A DNA stretch of 64,000 bases from RGIG8597 sp045133795. Its GTDB lineage: Bacteria; Spirochaetota; GWE2-31-10. Each line of letters opens with the position of its first letter. Position 1 is the first letter of the stretch. The position numbers and the translations under genes were made by a program. Positions 27,588-35,711 of this stretch are shown here, in pieces. Below the pieces are notes generated by a model. That model was not told the origin of the DNA, did not search any database, and worked only from the letters and a program-made list of their open reading frames with translations. The stretch covers positions 19,651 to 83,650 of the forward strand of contig JBGUUT010000126.1 of NCBI GenBank assembly GCA_045133795.1, in the 5' to 3' direction.

Positions 27588-28442
27588 TTAACCTCTTGCA
27601 ATTCCGGCTTGGTTAATTGCTTTTCCCAATAGATTATCATGGCTTTGAATTGCTTTTTGATTTGCTTCATATAGTCGCTGAACTTCAATCATTTGTACCA
27701 TTTCGGAAACAACATTAACATTAGAACCTTCTCTGAATCCTTGCAAAACTTCAGGGCGATTGTTTCCTGTTGCAATTTGAGCTGAACCCGAAAATTCTGT
27801 TGAATAATATAGTGAGCTACCTTCTTTGCGAAGTTCTCTTTCCCTAGGGAATCTTACGATTTTTAGAGTTCCTATTAATTCTCTTTCTTTCCATTCATTT
27901 TCATCTTTTTTTACCAAGCGATTAGGATCACTGTCGTATTCTTTATTAACGTAGATATTTCCTTCTTTATCGATTGCGAAGTTATTTTCTTTGATTTGGA
28001 TGTATCCGGTTTCAGAAAGAACTTTGTAACCTTCTTTTGTTACAAGATAACCATCTTTATCAAGAGTAAAAGCTCCGTTACGAGTATATCGTTCGCCTCG
28101 TTCGGTTTCGATAGTCATAAAGCCTTTACCGTTGAGTGCAAAGTCAAAATCGTTATTAGTTTCTTTTAAATTTCCCTGCTCCCAAACAGTGAAGTTTTCA
28201 TTTAATTCTACTCCGGTTCCTAGTTTCCCTACGACAGGCATAGTATCGTAACTTCCCAAAGGAAAAGACATTAAACCGTCATCGTTTCCACGTCGAATTT
28301 GTATATCAGGAAAAGCTTTCATAACAGCAACATCTTTTTTATATGCTGACAAATCCACATTTGCCATGTTATTAGAAATTATATCCATTTTCCCTTGCAT
28401 TACAGACATACCTGCAGCACTAGTATGAATCCCTCTTATCAT
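27588..28442 (-). CDS. Flagellar hook-basal body rod protein (FlgF/FlgG, FlhO-like)
   Basis: This 284-residue axial protein of the periplasmic flagellum has the N-terminal rod signature (IHTSAAGMSVMQGKMDIISNNMANVDLSAYKK) and the C-terminal partner (EGSNVNVVSEMVQMIEVQRLYEANQKAIQSHD). These paired helices form the coiled-coil core of rod and hook subunits. The central part has NGKGFMTIETERGERYTRNGAF, typical of FlgF/FlgG. Spirochaetes usually carry two such genes together (flhO and flhP in Borrelia); only one is present here. I cannot say with certainty whether it is the FlgF or FlgG equivalent. ATG 28442 follows GGGAGG on the minus strand; the longer frame to 28469 lacks such a site. Confidence 0.9.
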   Translation of the reverse strand: MIRGIHTSAAGMSVMQGKMDIISNNMANVDLSAYKKDVAVMKAFPDIQIRRGNDDGLMSFPLGSYDTMPVVGKLGTGVELNENFTVWEQGNLKETNNDFDFALNGKGFMTIETERGERYTRNGAFTLDKDGYLVTKEGYKVLSETGYIQIKENNFAIDKEGNIYVNKEYDSDPNRLVKKDENEWKERELIGTLKIVRFPRERELRKEGSSLYYSTEFSGSAQIATGNNRPEVLQGFREGSNVNVVSEMVQMIEVQRLYEANQKAIQSHDNLLGKAINQAGIARG

Positions 28443-28619
28443 ATTTCCTCCCGTTAATTTAAAAGACAATCATAAAAACTATCGTATTTTTTTTAGAAAC
28501 CTTAATGGATGAGGAATATATAAGATTTAAATTGTAGTAAAATTGTCTTATTTATTCCATGAAGTAATTTTTTATGATAAAGTCGATTTTAATATTTATT
28601 ATAGGTTAAGGATGAAAAT

Positions 28620-30200
28620 ATGACAGCAGTAACAGTTAGCGGAGAAAATTTAACAATCGAAGATGTGTGTGATGTTGCGTATAAAAATGAAAAAGTTCAA
28701 CTTCCGGAAGATAAACAATTTTGGGAAACGATAGAAAAATCTCGAAAATTTTTAGAAGATTATATTGCAACTGGAGTTCCGACTTACGGTGTAACAACAG
28801 ACTTTGGAGATTCTTGTCATAATCAAATTAGTGTGGATAAAGCTGGAGAATTACAGCGTGTAATTTGTACTTACCACGGAATCGGTCTGGGACCAAAATT
28901 TGATCACGAAACTGCACGTGCTGTAGTTCTTTGCCGTTTAAACGGAAATGTAAAAGGTGGTCATTCGGCAATTAGACCGCAACTTGCGAAAATGATGCTT
29001 ACTTTGCTGAATAAAGATATTATTCCTGTAATTCCGCAACTTGGTTCGGTAGGAGCTTCCGGAGATTTGACTCCGTTAAGTTATGTCGGAGCTGTAATTA
29101 TGGGACAGCGTGAAGTTTATTATAAAGGAAAAATTGTTCCGACAATGGAAGCATTTAAGGCTGAAGGAATTGAACCGCTTCCGATAGAAGCAAAAGAAGG
29201 GCTTGCAATTATGAATGGAACATCTGTTATGACTGCAGTTGCTTCTTTAGCTTGGAAAAAAGCAGAACGCCTTGCAAAAATTTCAGACTTTTTAACAGCA
29301 GTTACATCAGAAATTACTCGCGGAAAAGATACGCCTTTTGTTGCTAAAGTCAGTGAAATTAAAAATCATAGCGGACAATGTGAAAGTGCAGCTTACGTTT
29401 ATAATATTATTAAAGATTCAAAGCGAGTTTTTCGTTATGAAGACTTTTTGAATAATCAGATAGAAAAAATGGACGGAAAAGGTTTTGTCGCTCAGCAAAA
29501 TAAAATTCAAGACAGATATTCTATTCGTTGTGCACCGCAGATTACAGGCGTTTATCGTGATACTTTGCAAATTGCACGCAATTGGATTACGGAAGAATTA
29601 AACTCTGCAAATGACAATCCTTTAGTTGATATTGAAGCCGGTCGTCTTTATAACACAGGAAATTTCTATGGCGGTCATATTTGTGCTGCTTGTGATTATA
29701 TGCGTACGGCATTGGCAAATATTTCAGATCTTTCAGATAAACAAGCCGAAGTTATTATTGATGGAAAATTCAATGGTTTAACTGAAAATTTGATTCCGTT
29801 TACACCGGAAGACCACCCTCGTGCAGGACTTCGTCTCGGATTTAAAGCTGCACAGATTACAATCAGTGCAATTCGTGGTGAAGTAATGAGTTATTGTTTT
29901 CCTGTAAGTTTAACAAGTCAGCCGACAGAAGCTTTAAATCAAGATAAAGTTTCTATGGGTACAATCAGTGCTCGTAAATGGGCCGAACAAATTGAGCTTG
30001 TATATTTGCAATTTGCGACACACCTTTTGGCAGCAATGCAAGCTGTTGATTTGGCAGGAAAAGAAGATTTTGCACCGTTTACTAAAAAAGTTCACGATGA
30101 AGTTCGAAAAATCAGTGCCTTTGTTGAAGATGACAGAGAATTGGACAAGGAAGCTACGGAAGTTGCAGAATGGTTGAAAACTACTGATTTATTTGCTTGA
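28620..30200 (+). CDS. Aromatic amino acid / histidine ammonia-lyase (HAL/PAL family)
   Basis: This MIO-dependent ammonia-lyase has 526 residues. The Ala-Ser-Gly triad that forms the MIO cofactor is A146-S147-G148 in GSVGASGDLTPLSYVG. Other family landmarks are YGVTTDFGDS (catalytic Tyr), NGTSVM, QDRYSIRCAPQITG and NSANDNPL. Bacterial HALs usually have Ser-His in the substrate-selectivity position; here the aligned pair appears to be Tyr85-His86 (ICTYHGIGLG), so histidine need not be the substrate. No hutU, hutI or hutG lies nearby. It is a single gene with its own upstream region. The fold is certain, the substrate is not. Confidence 0.88.
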   Translation: MTAVTVSGENLTIEDVCDVAYKNEKVQLPEDKQFWETIEKSRKFLEDYIATGVPTYGVTTDFGDSCHNQISVDKAGELQRVICTYHGIGLGPKFDHETARAVVLCRLNGNVKGGHSAIRPQLAKMMLTLLNKDIIPVIPQLGSVGASGDLTPLSYVGAVIMGQREVYYKGKIVPTMEAFKAEGIEPLPIEAKEGLAIMNGTSVMTAVASLAWKKAERLAKISDFLTAVTSEITRGKDTPFVAKVSEIKNHSGQCESAAYVYNIIKDSKRVFRYEDFLNNQIEKMDGKGFVAQQNKIQDRYSIRCAPQITGVYRDTLQIARNWITEELNSANDNPLVDIEAGRLYNTGNFYGGHICAACDYMRTALANISDLSDKQAEVIIDGKFNGLTENLIPFTPEDHPRAGLRLGFKAAQITISAIRGEVMSYCFPVSLTSQPTEALNQDKVSMGTISARKWAEQIELVYLQFATHLLAAMQAVDLAGKEDFAPFTKKVHDEVRKISAFVEDDRELDKEATEVAEWLKTTDLFA

Positions 30201-30224
30201 TAATTACCCTATATATAAAACAAG

Positions 30225-30253
30225 TTGACAGAAAATAAAAAAAAGATTATATG
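30225..30253 (+). promoter_or_regulatory. Promoter of rpmB
   Basis: Perfect TTGACA (30225-30230), 17 bp, TATATG (30248-30253), about 95 bases before the rpmB ATG. The leader has no obvious terminator-type attenuator. Confidence 0.6.
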
Positions 30254-30347
30254 TTTCAGGCAACTTATCCAATGGAATAATGATAGGAAAAGAAGCGTAA
30301 ATAATATGCCGGTTTATCGGTTTACATAAAGTGGAGGACAAGTAACA

Positions 30348-30575
30348 ATGGGAAGATGTTGTGAAGTATGTGGAAAAGGAACTAGTGTTGGATATAATGT
30401 ACCAAGAAAAGGTTTGTGCAAAAAGAAAGGTGGTACAGGTTCTAAAATTGGTGTAAGAACAAAAAGAACATTTAAAGCAAATTTAGTTGATAAATCTCTT
30501 AATGTAGATGGTGAAATGAGAAAAGTAAAAATCTGCATGAGATGTTTGAGAACTTTGAACAAAGTAGAAAGATAA
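30348..30575 (+). CDS. rpmB: 50S ribosomal protein L28 (bL28), Cys-containing form
   Basis: This 75-residue large-subunit protein begins MGRCCEVCGKGTSVGYNV and ends KICMRCLRTLNKVER. The two CxxC pairs (CEVC and CMRC) are the zinc-ribbon (C+) form of L28, as opposed to zinc-free paralogues induced during zinc shortage. GTGGAGGA precedes ATG 30348. It is a single-gene unit with a promoter and terminator of its own. Confidence 0.96.
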   Translation: MGRCCEVCGKGTSVGYNVPRKGLCKKKGGTGSKIGVRTKRTFKANLVDKSLNVDGEMRKVKICMRCLRTLNKVER

Positions 30576-30595
30576 TATCTTTTGTTTGTGAGAAA

Positions 30596-30625
30596 AGGCA
30601 GTCCTGTTTTGGACTGCTTTTTTTA
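30596..30625 (+). terminator. Rho-independent terminator after rpmB
   Basis: Stem GCAGTCC (30598-30604) with GGACTGC (30611-30617), followed by a T run to 30624. Confidence 0.9.
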
Positions 30626-30709
30626 TTTGTTGGGGCTAAAATGAATACTGGTTATTTTGATTGTTTGTTTAACTTGAAAAGATATTAAATTGCTTTGTGG
30701 GGGAAGAAA

Positions 30710-30748
30710 ATAAAAAAGCTGCTCTAATCAATAGAACAGCTTTTTTAT
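30710..30748 (-). terminator. Rho-independent terminator of the small basic protein gene (minus strand)
   Basis: Arms AAAAAAGCTGCTCT (30712-30725) and AGAACAGCTTTTTT (30733-30746) pair with one mismatch. On the minus strand it ends with U-rich sequence about 20 bases after the 29-residue gene. Confidence 0.8.
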
Positions 30749-30766
30749 TTTTACTCACATAAAAAA

Positions 30767-30856
30767 TTATTTTTTCTTATGTCTATTCTTTCTTAATTTT
30801 TTCTTTCTTTTGTGTTTTGCAATCTTTGCTCTTTTTTTCTTTTTTACTGATGGCAT
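30767..30856 (-). CDS. 29-residue highly basic protein, AURKAIP1/COX24-domain type
   Basis: The minus strand encodes 29 residues starting MPSVKKKKRAKIAKHKRKKK, then LRKNRHKKK and TAA. About two thirds are Lys, Arg or His. AAGGAA stands five bases before the ATG and a terminator follows, so it is a complete single-gene unit. The pattern matches the short AURKAIP1/COX24-domain proteins found in spirochaetes and Bacteroidetes. These resemble the basic tail of mitochondrial ribosomal protein mS38, and a ribosome-associated role is inferred from that likeness. Tiny genes of this kind are easily missed by automatic gene calling. Confidence 0.82.
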   Translation of the reverse strand: MPSVKKKKRAKIAKHKRKKKLRKNRHKKK

Positions 30857-30955
30857 ATCTATTCCTTTTTCTAAGAATTTTGTTTCCAAATAATTTTGTA
30901 CACTATATACTATTTTCAATAAGTTGCCAAACAATTTTTTGCTTTTAGAGTACTT

Positions 30956-31870
30956 TTAAGCTAAAAAGTTATTCACAAGTGATAGAATTTCATCTTCTTG
31001 ATTTGGTGAAAACCAATAGACGTCATCCATTTTTCTAAACCATGTTAATTGTCGCTTGGCATAGTGTCGAGAGTTTTGTTTAATTTTTTCTACAGCTTCT
31101 TGAAAAGAACATTTTTTTTCAAAATAATCGAGAAACTCAACATAACCGATACCTTTCATTCCCCAGTCATTTCGTGTATATCCCATTTCTAAAAGCTTTC
31201 TAACTTCATTTTCAAGTCCGGCTTGAATCATAATATCAACGCGTTGATTAATTTTTTCGTATAAATCTTCTCGTGAAATATTTAAGCCGATTTTCAAATA
31301 AGAAACATTGTTTAAATTATTACGTTCTTCCTTATAGAAATCAGAAAGTTTACGACCTGTTCCGAAAAATACTTCTAAGCCACGTAATATTCGTTGAGAA
31401 TCGTTTTTACTTAATCTGGTAGATAGTTCATAATCTACAAGTTCAAGCATACGAAATATCCATTCTTTATCGCGTTTTAGCAATAATTCTCGTAAGCGAT
31501 TTCGTAAAACTTCATCAATTTTAGGAATGTCGACAATTCCGTTTATTAATGTTGAAAAATAAAATCCCGTTCCTCCGACAAGGAACGGAATTTTATTATG
31601 TTTTGCAATAGAAATAATTTTATCTTCACTGAAGCGTTTAAAATCTCCGGCAGTAAAAGGTTCATCTGGATTTACAACATCAATTAAATGATGAATAACT
31701 CCGTCTTGTTCTTGCGGAAGAATTTTTGCAGTCCCTATGTCCATGTGACGATAAACTTGCATTGAATCTACAGAAATTATTTCCGCATTATTCTTTTTTG
31801 CAAGTTTTAATGATAAGGCTGTTTTCCCAACGCCGGTAGGTCCAAATAAAGCTACAGCTCGATAATTCAC
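30956..31870 (-). CDS. miaA: tRNA dimethylallyltransferase (MiaA)
   Basis: This enzyme adds an isopentenyl group to A37 of tRNAs that read codons beginning with U. The 304-residue protein has P-loop LFGPTGVGKTALS, the SVDSMQVYRHMDIGTAK motif with the catalytic Asp, HHLIDVVNPDEPFTAGDF, GGTGFYF, and the late RQLTWFRK segment. It is the last gene of the yicC-gmk-rpoZ-miaA operon, starting two bases after the rpoZ stop. Confidence 0.96.
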   Translation of the reverse strand: MNYRAVALFGPTGVGKTALSLKLAKKNNAEIISVDSMQVYRHMDIGTAKILPQEQDGVIHHLIDVVNPDEPFTAGDFKRFSEDKIISIAKHNKIPFLVGGTGFYFSTLINGIVDIPKIDEVLRNRLRELLLKRDKEWIFRMLELVDYELSTRLSKNDSQRILRGLEVFFGTGRKLSDFYKEERNNLNNVSYLKIGLNISREDLYEKINQRVDIMIQAGLENEVRKLLEMGYTRNDWGMKGIGYVEFLDYFEKKCSFQEAVEKIKQNSRHYAKRQLTWFRKMDDVYWFSPNQEDEILSLVNNFLA

Positions 31871-31872
31871 TA

Positions 31873-32070
31873 TTATTCTTCTTCTACTCTATATTTTACT
31901 TTTCCTAAAAGAACTTGGCGTAAAGCTGCCGGTACGATTTTACCTTTGTGTGTTTTCTTTACTTCTTCGTCTTTTGTTAAATTAATTTGTATTGCTCTTT
32001 TTATGGCAGCACAAGTTAATTCATATCTGTTTCCTTTGTAATCGATAAGTTCATCTACTGGTACAATCAT
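31873..32070 (-). CDS. rpoZ: DNA-directed RNA polymerase subunit omega
   Basis: This 65-residue omega-like protein begins MIVPVDELIDYKGNRYELT and continues CAAIKRAIQI, the conserved RxEL..AA-RA core of RpoZ. ATG 32070 is chosen because AAGGAG is spaced five bases before it; a longer frame to 32139 runs into gmk and lacks a ribosome-binding site. The gmk-rpoZ order is widespread in bacteria and supports the call. The sequence is short and divergent, so the assignment leans partly on context. Confidence 0.85.
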   Translation of the reverse strand: MIVPVDELIDYKGNRYELTCAAIKRAIQINLTKDEEVKKTHKGKIVPAALRQVLLGKVKYRVEEE

Positions 32071-32098
32071 GTAAACTCCTTTATTATAATTTATCAAA

Positions 32099-32665
32099 TT
32101 ATTCAAAAATGTACTTTTGTAATTCACGATATGCATCATCTAAATCTTTATTTATGATTACATAATCGTATTTGTCTTTTTGTGCAATTTCTCCGATTGC
32201 ATTTTTTAATCTTCGTTCAATTGCGTCTTGTGATTCAGTGCCTCTTTTTTCTAAGCGGCTTTTTAACACTTCAATATTTTCCGGTGCAATAAATAAAAAT
32301 ATTGCAGGGATTTTTGTATTTCTTACGCTGTCGGCACCTTGAACATCAATATCCAATATACAGTTTTTACCGGCTAAAAGAATCTCTTCGACTTCAGTTT
32401 TTCCGGTTCCGTAATAATTATCATGTACGCACGCCCATTCAAGAAAATCGTTACTTTCAATTTTTTTCTTAAAAGTTTCAGTGTCTGTAAAATAATAATC
32501 TTTCCCGTGAGTTTCACCGTTTCTAGGATTTCGAGATGTATACGAAACCGAAAAACTTACTTTATCTGGATATTCCTGAAACAGTCGGTGTAATAATGTA
32601 CTTTTACCGACACCGGAAGGACCGGATATGACTACTAATTTACCTTTATTTTTCGTATTACTCAT
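32099..32665 (-). CDS. gmk: Guanylate kinase
   Basis: This enzyme phosphorylates GMP to GDP. The 188-residue protein shows P-loop VISGPSGVGKSTLL, the GMP-binding SVSYTSRNPRNGETHGKDYYF, the YYGTGK motif and VDIDVQGA-like LDIDVQGADSVR, then RRL..A and YDYVIINKDLD. The length is typical. It starts immediately after the yicC stop, one base apart, so the genes are co-translated, and rpoZ follows after 28 bases. Confidence 0.97.
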   Translation of the reverse strand: MSNTKNKGKLVVISGPSGVGKSTLLHRLFQEYPDKVSFSVSYTSRNPRNGETHGKDYYFTDTETFKKKIESNDFLEWACVHDNYYGTGKTEVEEILLAGKNCILDIDVQGADSVRNTKIPAIFLFIAPENIEVLKSRLEKRGTESQDAIERRLKNAIGEIAQKDKYDYVIINKDLDDAYRELQKYIFE

Positions 32666-33532
32666 TTATTCAATATTCCTGATTTGTTCACGTATTTTTT
32701 CAATAGCATTTTTTATTATAATAACACTGTCTGTAATTTTAGATAATGAAACTTTACTGCCGAGAGTGTTAATTTCTCGGTGCATTTCCTGACACAGAAA
32801 ATCTAATCTTTTACCGATGTCGGAAGATTCTTCGCAAATGTTACAAAAATGCTCAATATGATGTTTTAAACGTTCTAATTCTTCGTTTACGCAAGAATGT
32901 GAGACCATTATTCCGACTTCATTTAACAATCTGTCTTGATCTACATGCTCTCCGATAAGTTCATTCATTTTTTTATGAAGCTCATCGAAAATATTTTTTT
33001 CCATTTCAGGAATATAAGTTTCGATAACATCGCGACTTTGGCGAATTTCGTCTAAAATACTGAGAATGTTTTTCTTTGTAGATTCGCCTTCTTTTGCTTT
33101 CATTACAAAAACATCTTTTATGTTCTCGGACAAACTTTCTTTTATAACATCAAGATAAGATGAAAAATCACGTTTATTTTCAACATTGAGTACATCGTCA
33201 TAATGCAAAAGATGACTGAGTTTTACTTCGTCATTTAAACCGCAACCTTCAATGAGAGAACGTAAACTGTCTGCATATTGTTTGGCAATTGTTACATTTG
33301 GTTCTATTTTAGAAGTAAGCTCTTTTACTCGAATGAAAACGCTTACATCAACTTTCCCACGAACAAAATGTTTATTTATAAAGTTACGTATTTCAAGCTC
33401 CAAAGAACTCAAAAGTCCCGGAAGTCGAACATTTACTTCAAGAAAACGATGATTTACCGTTTTAATTTCAGTAGAAATATAAGTATCTCCTACATAAAAA
33501 TCTCTAAAAGCATATCCTGTCATTCCAGTCAT
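32666..33532 (-). CDS. YicC-family endoribonuclease
   Basis: This 288-residue YicC/YloC protein has an N-terminal region starting MTGMTGYAFRDFYVG with TEIKTVNHRFLEVNVRLP, and a C-terminal DUF1732 region with LDFLCQEMHREINTLGSK. YicC proteins are now known as RNA endonucleases, and members often lie next to gmk, as here. The first ATG (33532) is used because GAGG lies eight bases before it on the minus strand. It leads the yicC-gmk-rpoZ-miaA operon. Confidence 0.93.
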   Translation of the reverse strand: MTGMTGYAFRDFYVGDTYISTEIKTVNHRFLEVNVRLPGLLSSLELEIRNFINKHFVRGKVDVSVFIRVKELTSKIEPNVTIAKQYADSLRSLIEGCGLNDEVKLSHLLHYDDVLNVENKRDFSSYLDVIKESLSENIKDVFVMKAKEGESTKKNILSILDEIRQSRDVIETYIPEMEKNIFDELHKKMNELIGEHVDQDRLLNEVGIMVSHSCVNEELERLKHHIEHFCNICEESSDIGKRLDFLCQEMHREINTLGSKVSLSKITDSVIIIKNAIEKIREQIRNIE

Positions 33533-33731
33533 AACTAAAACCTCTTTTGTAAAGGATTATCTATATCATATTCAAAGGTTTTTGGCAATTGAAAAAGAGT
33601 GCGGCGGACTAAGATATAGTATATATACGTTTATGAATAAAGTAAAATTGGGATGTTGAAACAGCGGATTTTTTGGTCAGATTTTTTTTGTGATAAAGAA
33701 AATTTTCATTTTTTTTGTTTTTAAAAAGCAT

Positions 33732-33760
33732 TTGACATTATTTATTTCTCAAAATATAAT
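33732..33760 (+). promoter_or_regulatory. Perfect consensus promoter for the RRM-protein gene
   Basis: TTGACA (33732-33737), exactly 17 bp, TATAAT (33755-33760). Both hexamers match consensus. Transcription would start near 33767, about 228 bases before the RRM start codon. Confidence 0.85.
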
Positions 33761-33766
33761 GTTTTT

Positions 33767-33994
33767 GCTCTTTGTTATATCCATCGTTGAGAAAATATTT
33801 TGTATTCAATGGTACATGTAGAATACACATTTGTAATTGCTAATATGACTGGGACTTTTGTCCAATTATAAAATACAACTCAAATAAATCTAACCTTGAG
33901 CTGCTTATCGTTGATAGGCATCTTATTAATAAAAGGAAAAGTCATAAGCTTTTTCTTTGTTCTAATTTTATTTTTTTAAGAGAAGGGAAAACCC
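33767..33994 (+). promoter_or_regulatory. Long structured 5' leader of the RRM-protein gene
   Basis: No frame of useful length is present between the promoter and ATG 33995. Several hairpins can be read: TGCTTATC / GATAGGCA with a GTT loop (33902-33920), AAAGGAAAAG / CTTTTTCTTT (33932-33941 with 33949-33958), and a GGG-AAAA-CCC mini-hairpin (33985-33994) that contains the GAAGGG ribosome-binding site and abuts the ATG. A smaller GGAC-TTTT-GTCC hairpin lies near 33852. This looks like a regulated leader (temperature, autoregulation or attenuation). No known riboswitch is recognised. Confidence 0.6.
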
Positions 33995-34264
33995 ATGGGA
34001 AAGAAAATCTATGTAGGTAACATGAACTACAACACAACACAAGAAACATTGGAAGCAACTTTCGGTGAATTTGGAGCAGTTACATCTGTTAAAATTATTA
34101 CAGACCACATGACAGGTCGTCCAAAAGGATTTGCTTTTATTGAGATGGAAACAGAAGATGCAGCTCAAAATGCAATTAATGCACTTAACGGAAAAGAATT
34201 GGATGGAAGAGCTTTGAGAGTAAATGAAGCTCACGATAAACCATTTAACAAAAGACCGGAATAA
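33995..34264 (+). CDS. RNA recognition motif (RRM) RNA-binding protein
   Basis: This small 89-residue protein is a single RRM. RNP2 is KIYVGNMNY at the N-terminus and RNP1 is KGFAFIEM near residue 47, with the usual beta-alpha-beta spacing and a short basic tail. Similar single-RRM proteins in bacteria (best known in cyanobacteria) bind RNA and often respond to cold. The gene has its own perfect promoter, a leader of about 228 bases and a terminator, suggesting high, post-transcriptionally controlled expression. The target RNAs are unknown. Confidence 0.95.
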   Translation: MGKKIYVGNMNYNTTQETLEATFGEFGAVTSVKIITDHMTGRPKGFAFIEMETEDAAQNAINALNGKELDGRALRVNEAHDKPFNKRPE

Positions 34265-34295
34265 GTATTTATCAATGATTTATTATTGAGTTTTT

Positions 34296-34325
34296 AAAGT
34301 GGTCAATAAGACCACTTTTTTTATT
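34296..34325 (+). terminator. Rho-independent terminator after the RRM gene
   Basis: Perfect stem AAAGTGGTC (34296-34304) with GACCACTTT (34310-34318) and a five-base loop, followed by a T run. Confidence 0.92.
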
Positions 34326-34409
34326 GATGTGATTTTGTGTAAATATATTTCAGATTATTAAATCTTGAATACGATAATAAATATTATTTTTTAATTCGAA
34401 GGTTCTGTA

Positions 34410-35003
34410 ATGGCTGTTAGAAAAAAGTTTTTACTTACTATTTTTTTTGTAATCGATATTTTACTAATTCTTATTTCATCAGAAATAATTGCATTGAAAT
34501 TCTCATCGTTATCAAAAGATTATGAAAAGCAATTGTTTGATAATGTTGTTGATAATAAATTATGGCAAGACAGTGAAAGTCTGAAAACAATTCCGAACGG
34601 GGTTATCAGAGTTTTATGGCGTAAATGTTCAGATGAAAAAATATTTTCTCCGATTATTTATGATACTCGTTATTACAAAAATAGCGATTTTACATCACGT
34701 CTTTCACCTAATTCTTTTAATATATATAAAATGCAGAAGGATAAAGAAGAGTATATTGCATGGATAAAACCGTTTTCGGTTCCGGTTTGTATGAGATATA
34801 TTTTTATTCCGATATTAGTGACGATTTTTATTATTTTATTTTTTAACATAATTTTTATTTTACTGTTTGTTCCTAAGATTGCGGATGAGATTGTACAAGA
34901 AGAAGATTCTGAAGAGGATAATCTTGAAACTAAAACTTATGAGTTGACACCGGAAGAACTTGAAGGTTTGTTAGGTAAAGATGAAGAAGTTGACGAGATT
35001 TAG
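34410..35003 (+). CDS. Bitopic membrane protein of unknown function
   Basis: The 197-residue protein has an N-terminal hydrophobic helix (FLLTIFFVIDILLILISSEII) and a second near residues 127-155 (YIFIPILVTIFIILFFNIIFILLF). An extracytoplasmic domain of about 95 residues lies between them, and a very acidic cytoplasmic tail contains LTPEELEGLLG. The layout recalls small sensor or accessory proteins, but I recognise no family. AAGG precedes ATG 34410. The stop codon overlaps, by four bases, the stop of the convergent aat gene. Confidence 0.75.
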   Translation: MAVRKKFLLTIFFVIDILLILISSEIIALKFSSLSKDYEKQLFDNVVDNKLWQDSESLKTIPNGVIRVLWRKCSDEKIFSPIIYDTRYYKNSDFTSRLSPNSFNIYKMQKDKEEYIAWIKPFSVPVCMRYIFIPILVTIFIILFFNIIFILLFVPKIADEIVQEEDSEEDNLETKTYELTPEELEGLLGKDEEVDEI

Positions 35004-35710
35004 AAATAGTCGGTCCATTTCCCTTTATTAGTTTCGTGTGTAGTTAAATCTTTACGTAATTTATTTATGAAATCATCGCGTTTGATATTTTCGGCTCCGT
35101 AGCGTGCCATGTTTTCTGTATAGGCTTGACAGTCGACGATATCCAGACCTAATGCCGGCATTTTTTCCGTAAGCGTTATAAACGCCGTTTTGGAAGCGTT
35201 GTCGGCACGAGAAAACATTGATTCTCCGAAGAAGTAATTTCCCAGTGACACACCGTACAAGCCTCCGACTAATTTTTCTTCCAGCCAGCACTCTACCGAG
35301 TGAGCATATCCCATTTCAAAGAGTTTACAATATCCGTCTATAACAGCCGGTGTAATCCATGTGCCGTATTGTCCTTCTCGTTTTATTATTCTGCAGCTTT
35401 TTATCACTCCTTTAAAACATGTATCAGCCGTAATTCTATACGGACTGCGTTTCATCCATTTTCGCATACTTTTCCCGATGTGCAACTTTTCCAACGGTAA
35501 AACAAATCTTTCTACCGGTGATTGCCACAAAATCGGCATTGATTCGTCATACCAAGGGAAAATTCCGTTTTGGTAAGCAACCAGAAGTCGTTCCGGCGTA
35601 ATTTTTCCTCCGATAGCAACAATATCATCAAGTGCTTCTAAAGGTTCCGGAAAGTTGTAATTTCCATTTTCGGTAATAAAATATCGTCCGTTAAACAAAA
35701 AATATGACAT
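35000..35710 (-). CDS. aat: Leucyl/phenylalanyl-tRNA-protein transferase
   Basis: This enzyme attaches Leu or Phe from aminoacyl-tRNA to N-terminal Arg or Lys of proteins, making a primary N-degron. The 236-residue protein shows FPEPLEALDDIVAIGGKITPERLLVAYQNGIFPWYDESMPILWQSP, then GTWITPAVIDGYCKLFEMGYAHSVECW, GLYGVSLGNYFFGESMFSRADNASK and a late DCQ. All are Aat hallmarks. ATG 35710 follows AGGAG and lies one base past the clpA stop, so the two are translated together. A longer frame upstream overlaps clpA and is rejected. Confidence 0.95.
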   Translation of the reverse strand: MSYFLFNGRYFITENGNYNFPEPLEALDDIVAIGGKITPERLLVAYQNGIFPWYDESMPILWQSPVERFVLPLEKLHIGKSMRKWMKRSPYRITADTCFKGVIKSCRIIKREGQYGTWITPAVIDGYCKLFEMGYAHSVECWLEEKLVGGLYGVSLGNYFFGESMFSRADNASKTAFITLTEKMPALGLDIVDCQAYTENMARYGAENIKRDDFINKLRKDLTTHETNKGKWTDYF

Positions 35711-35711
35711 A

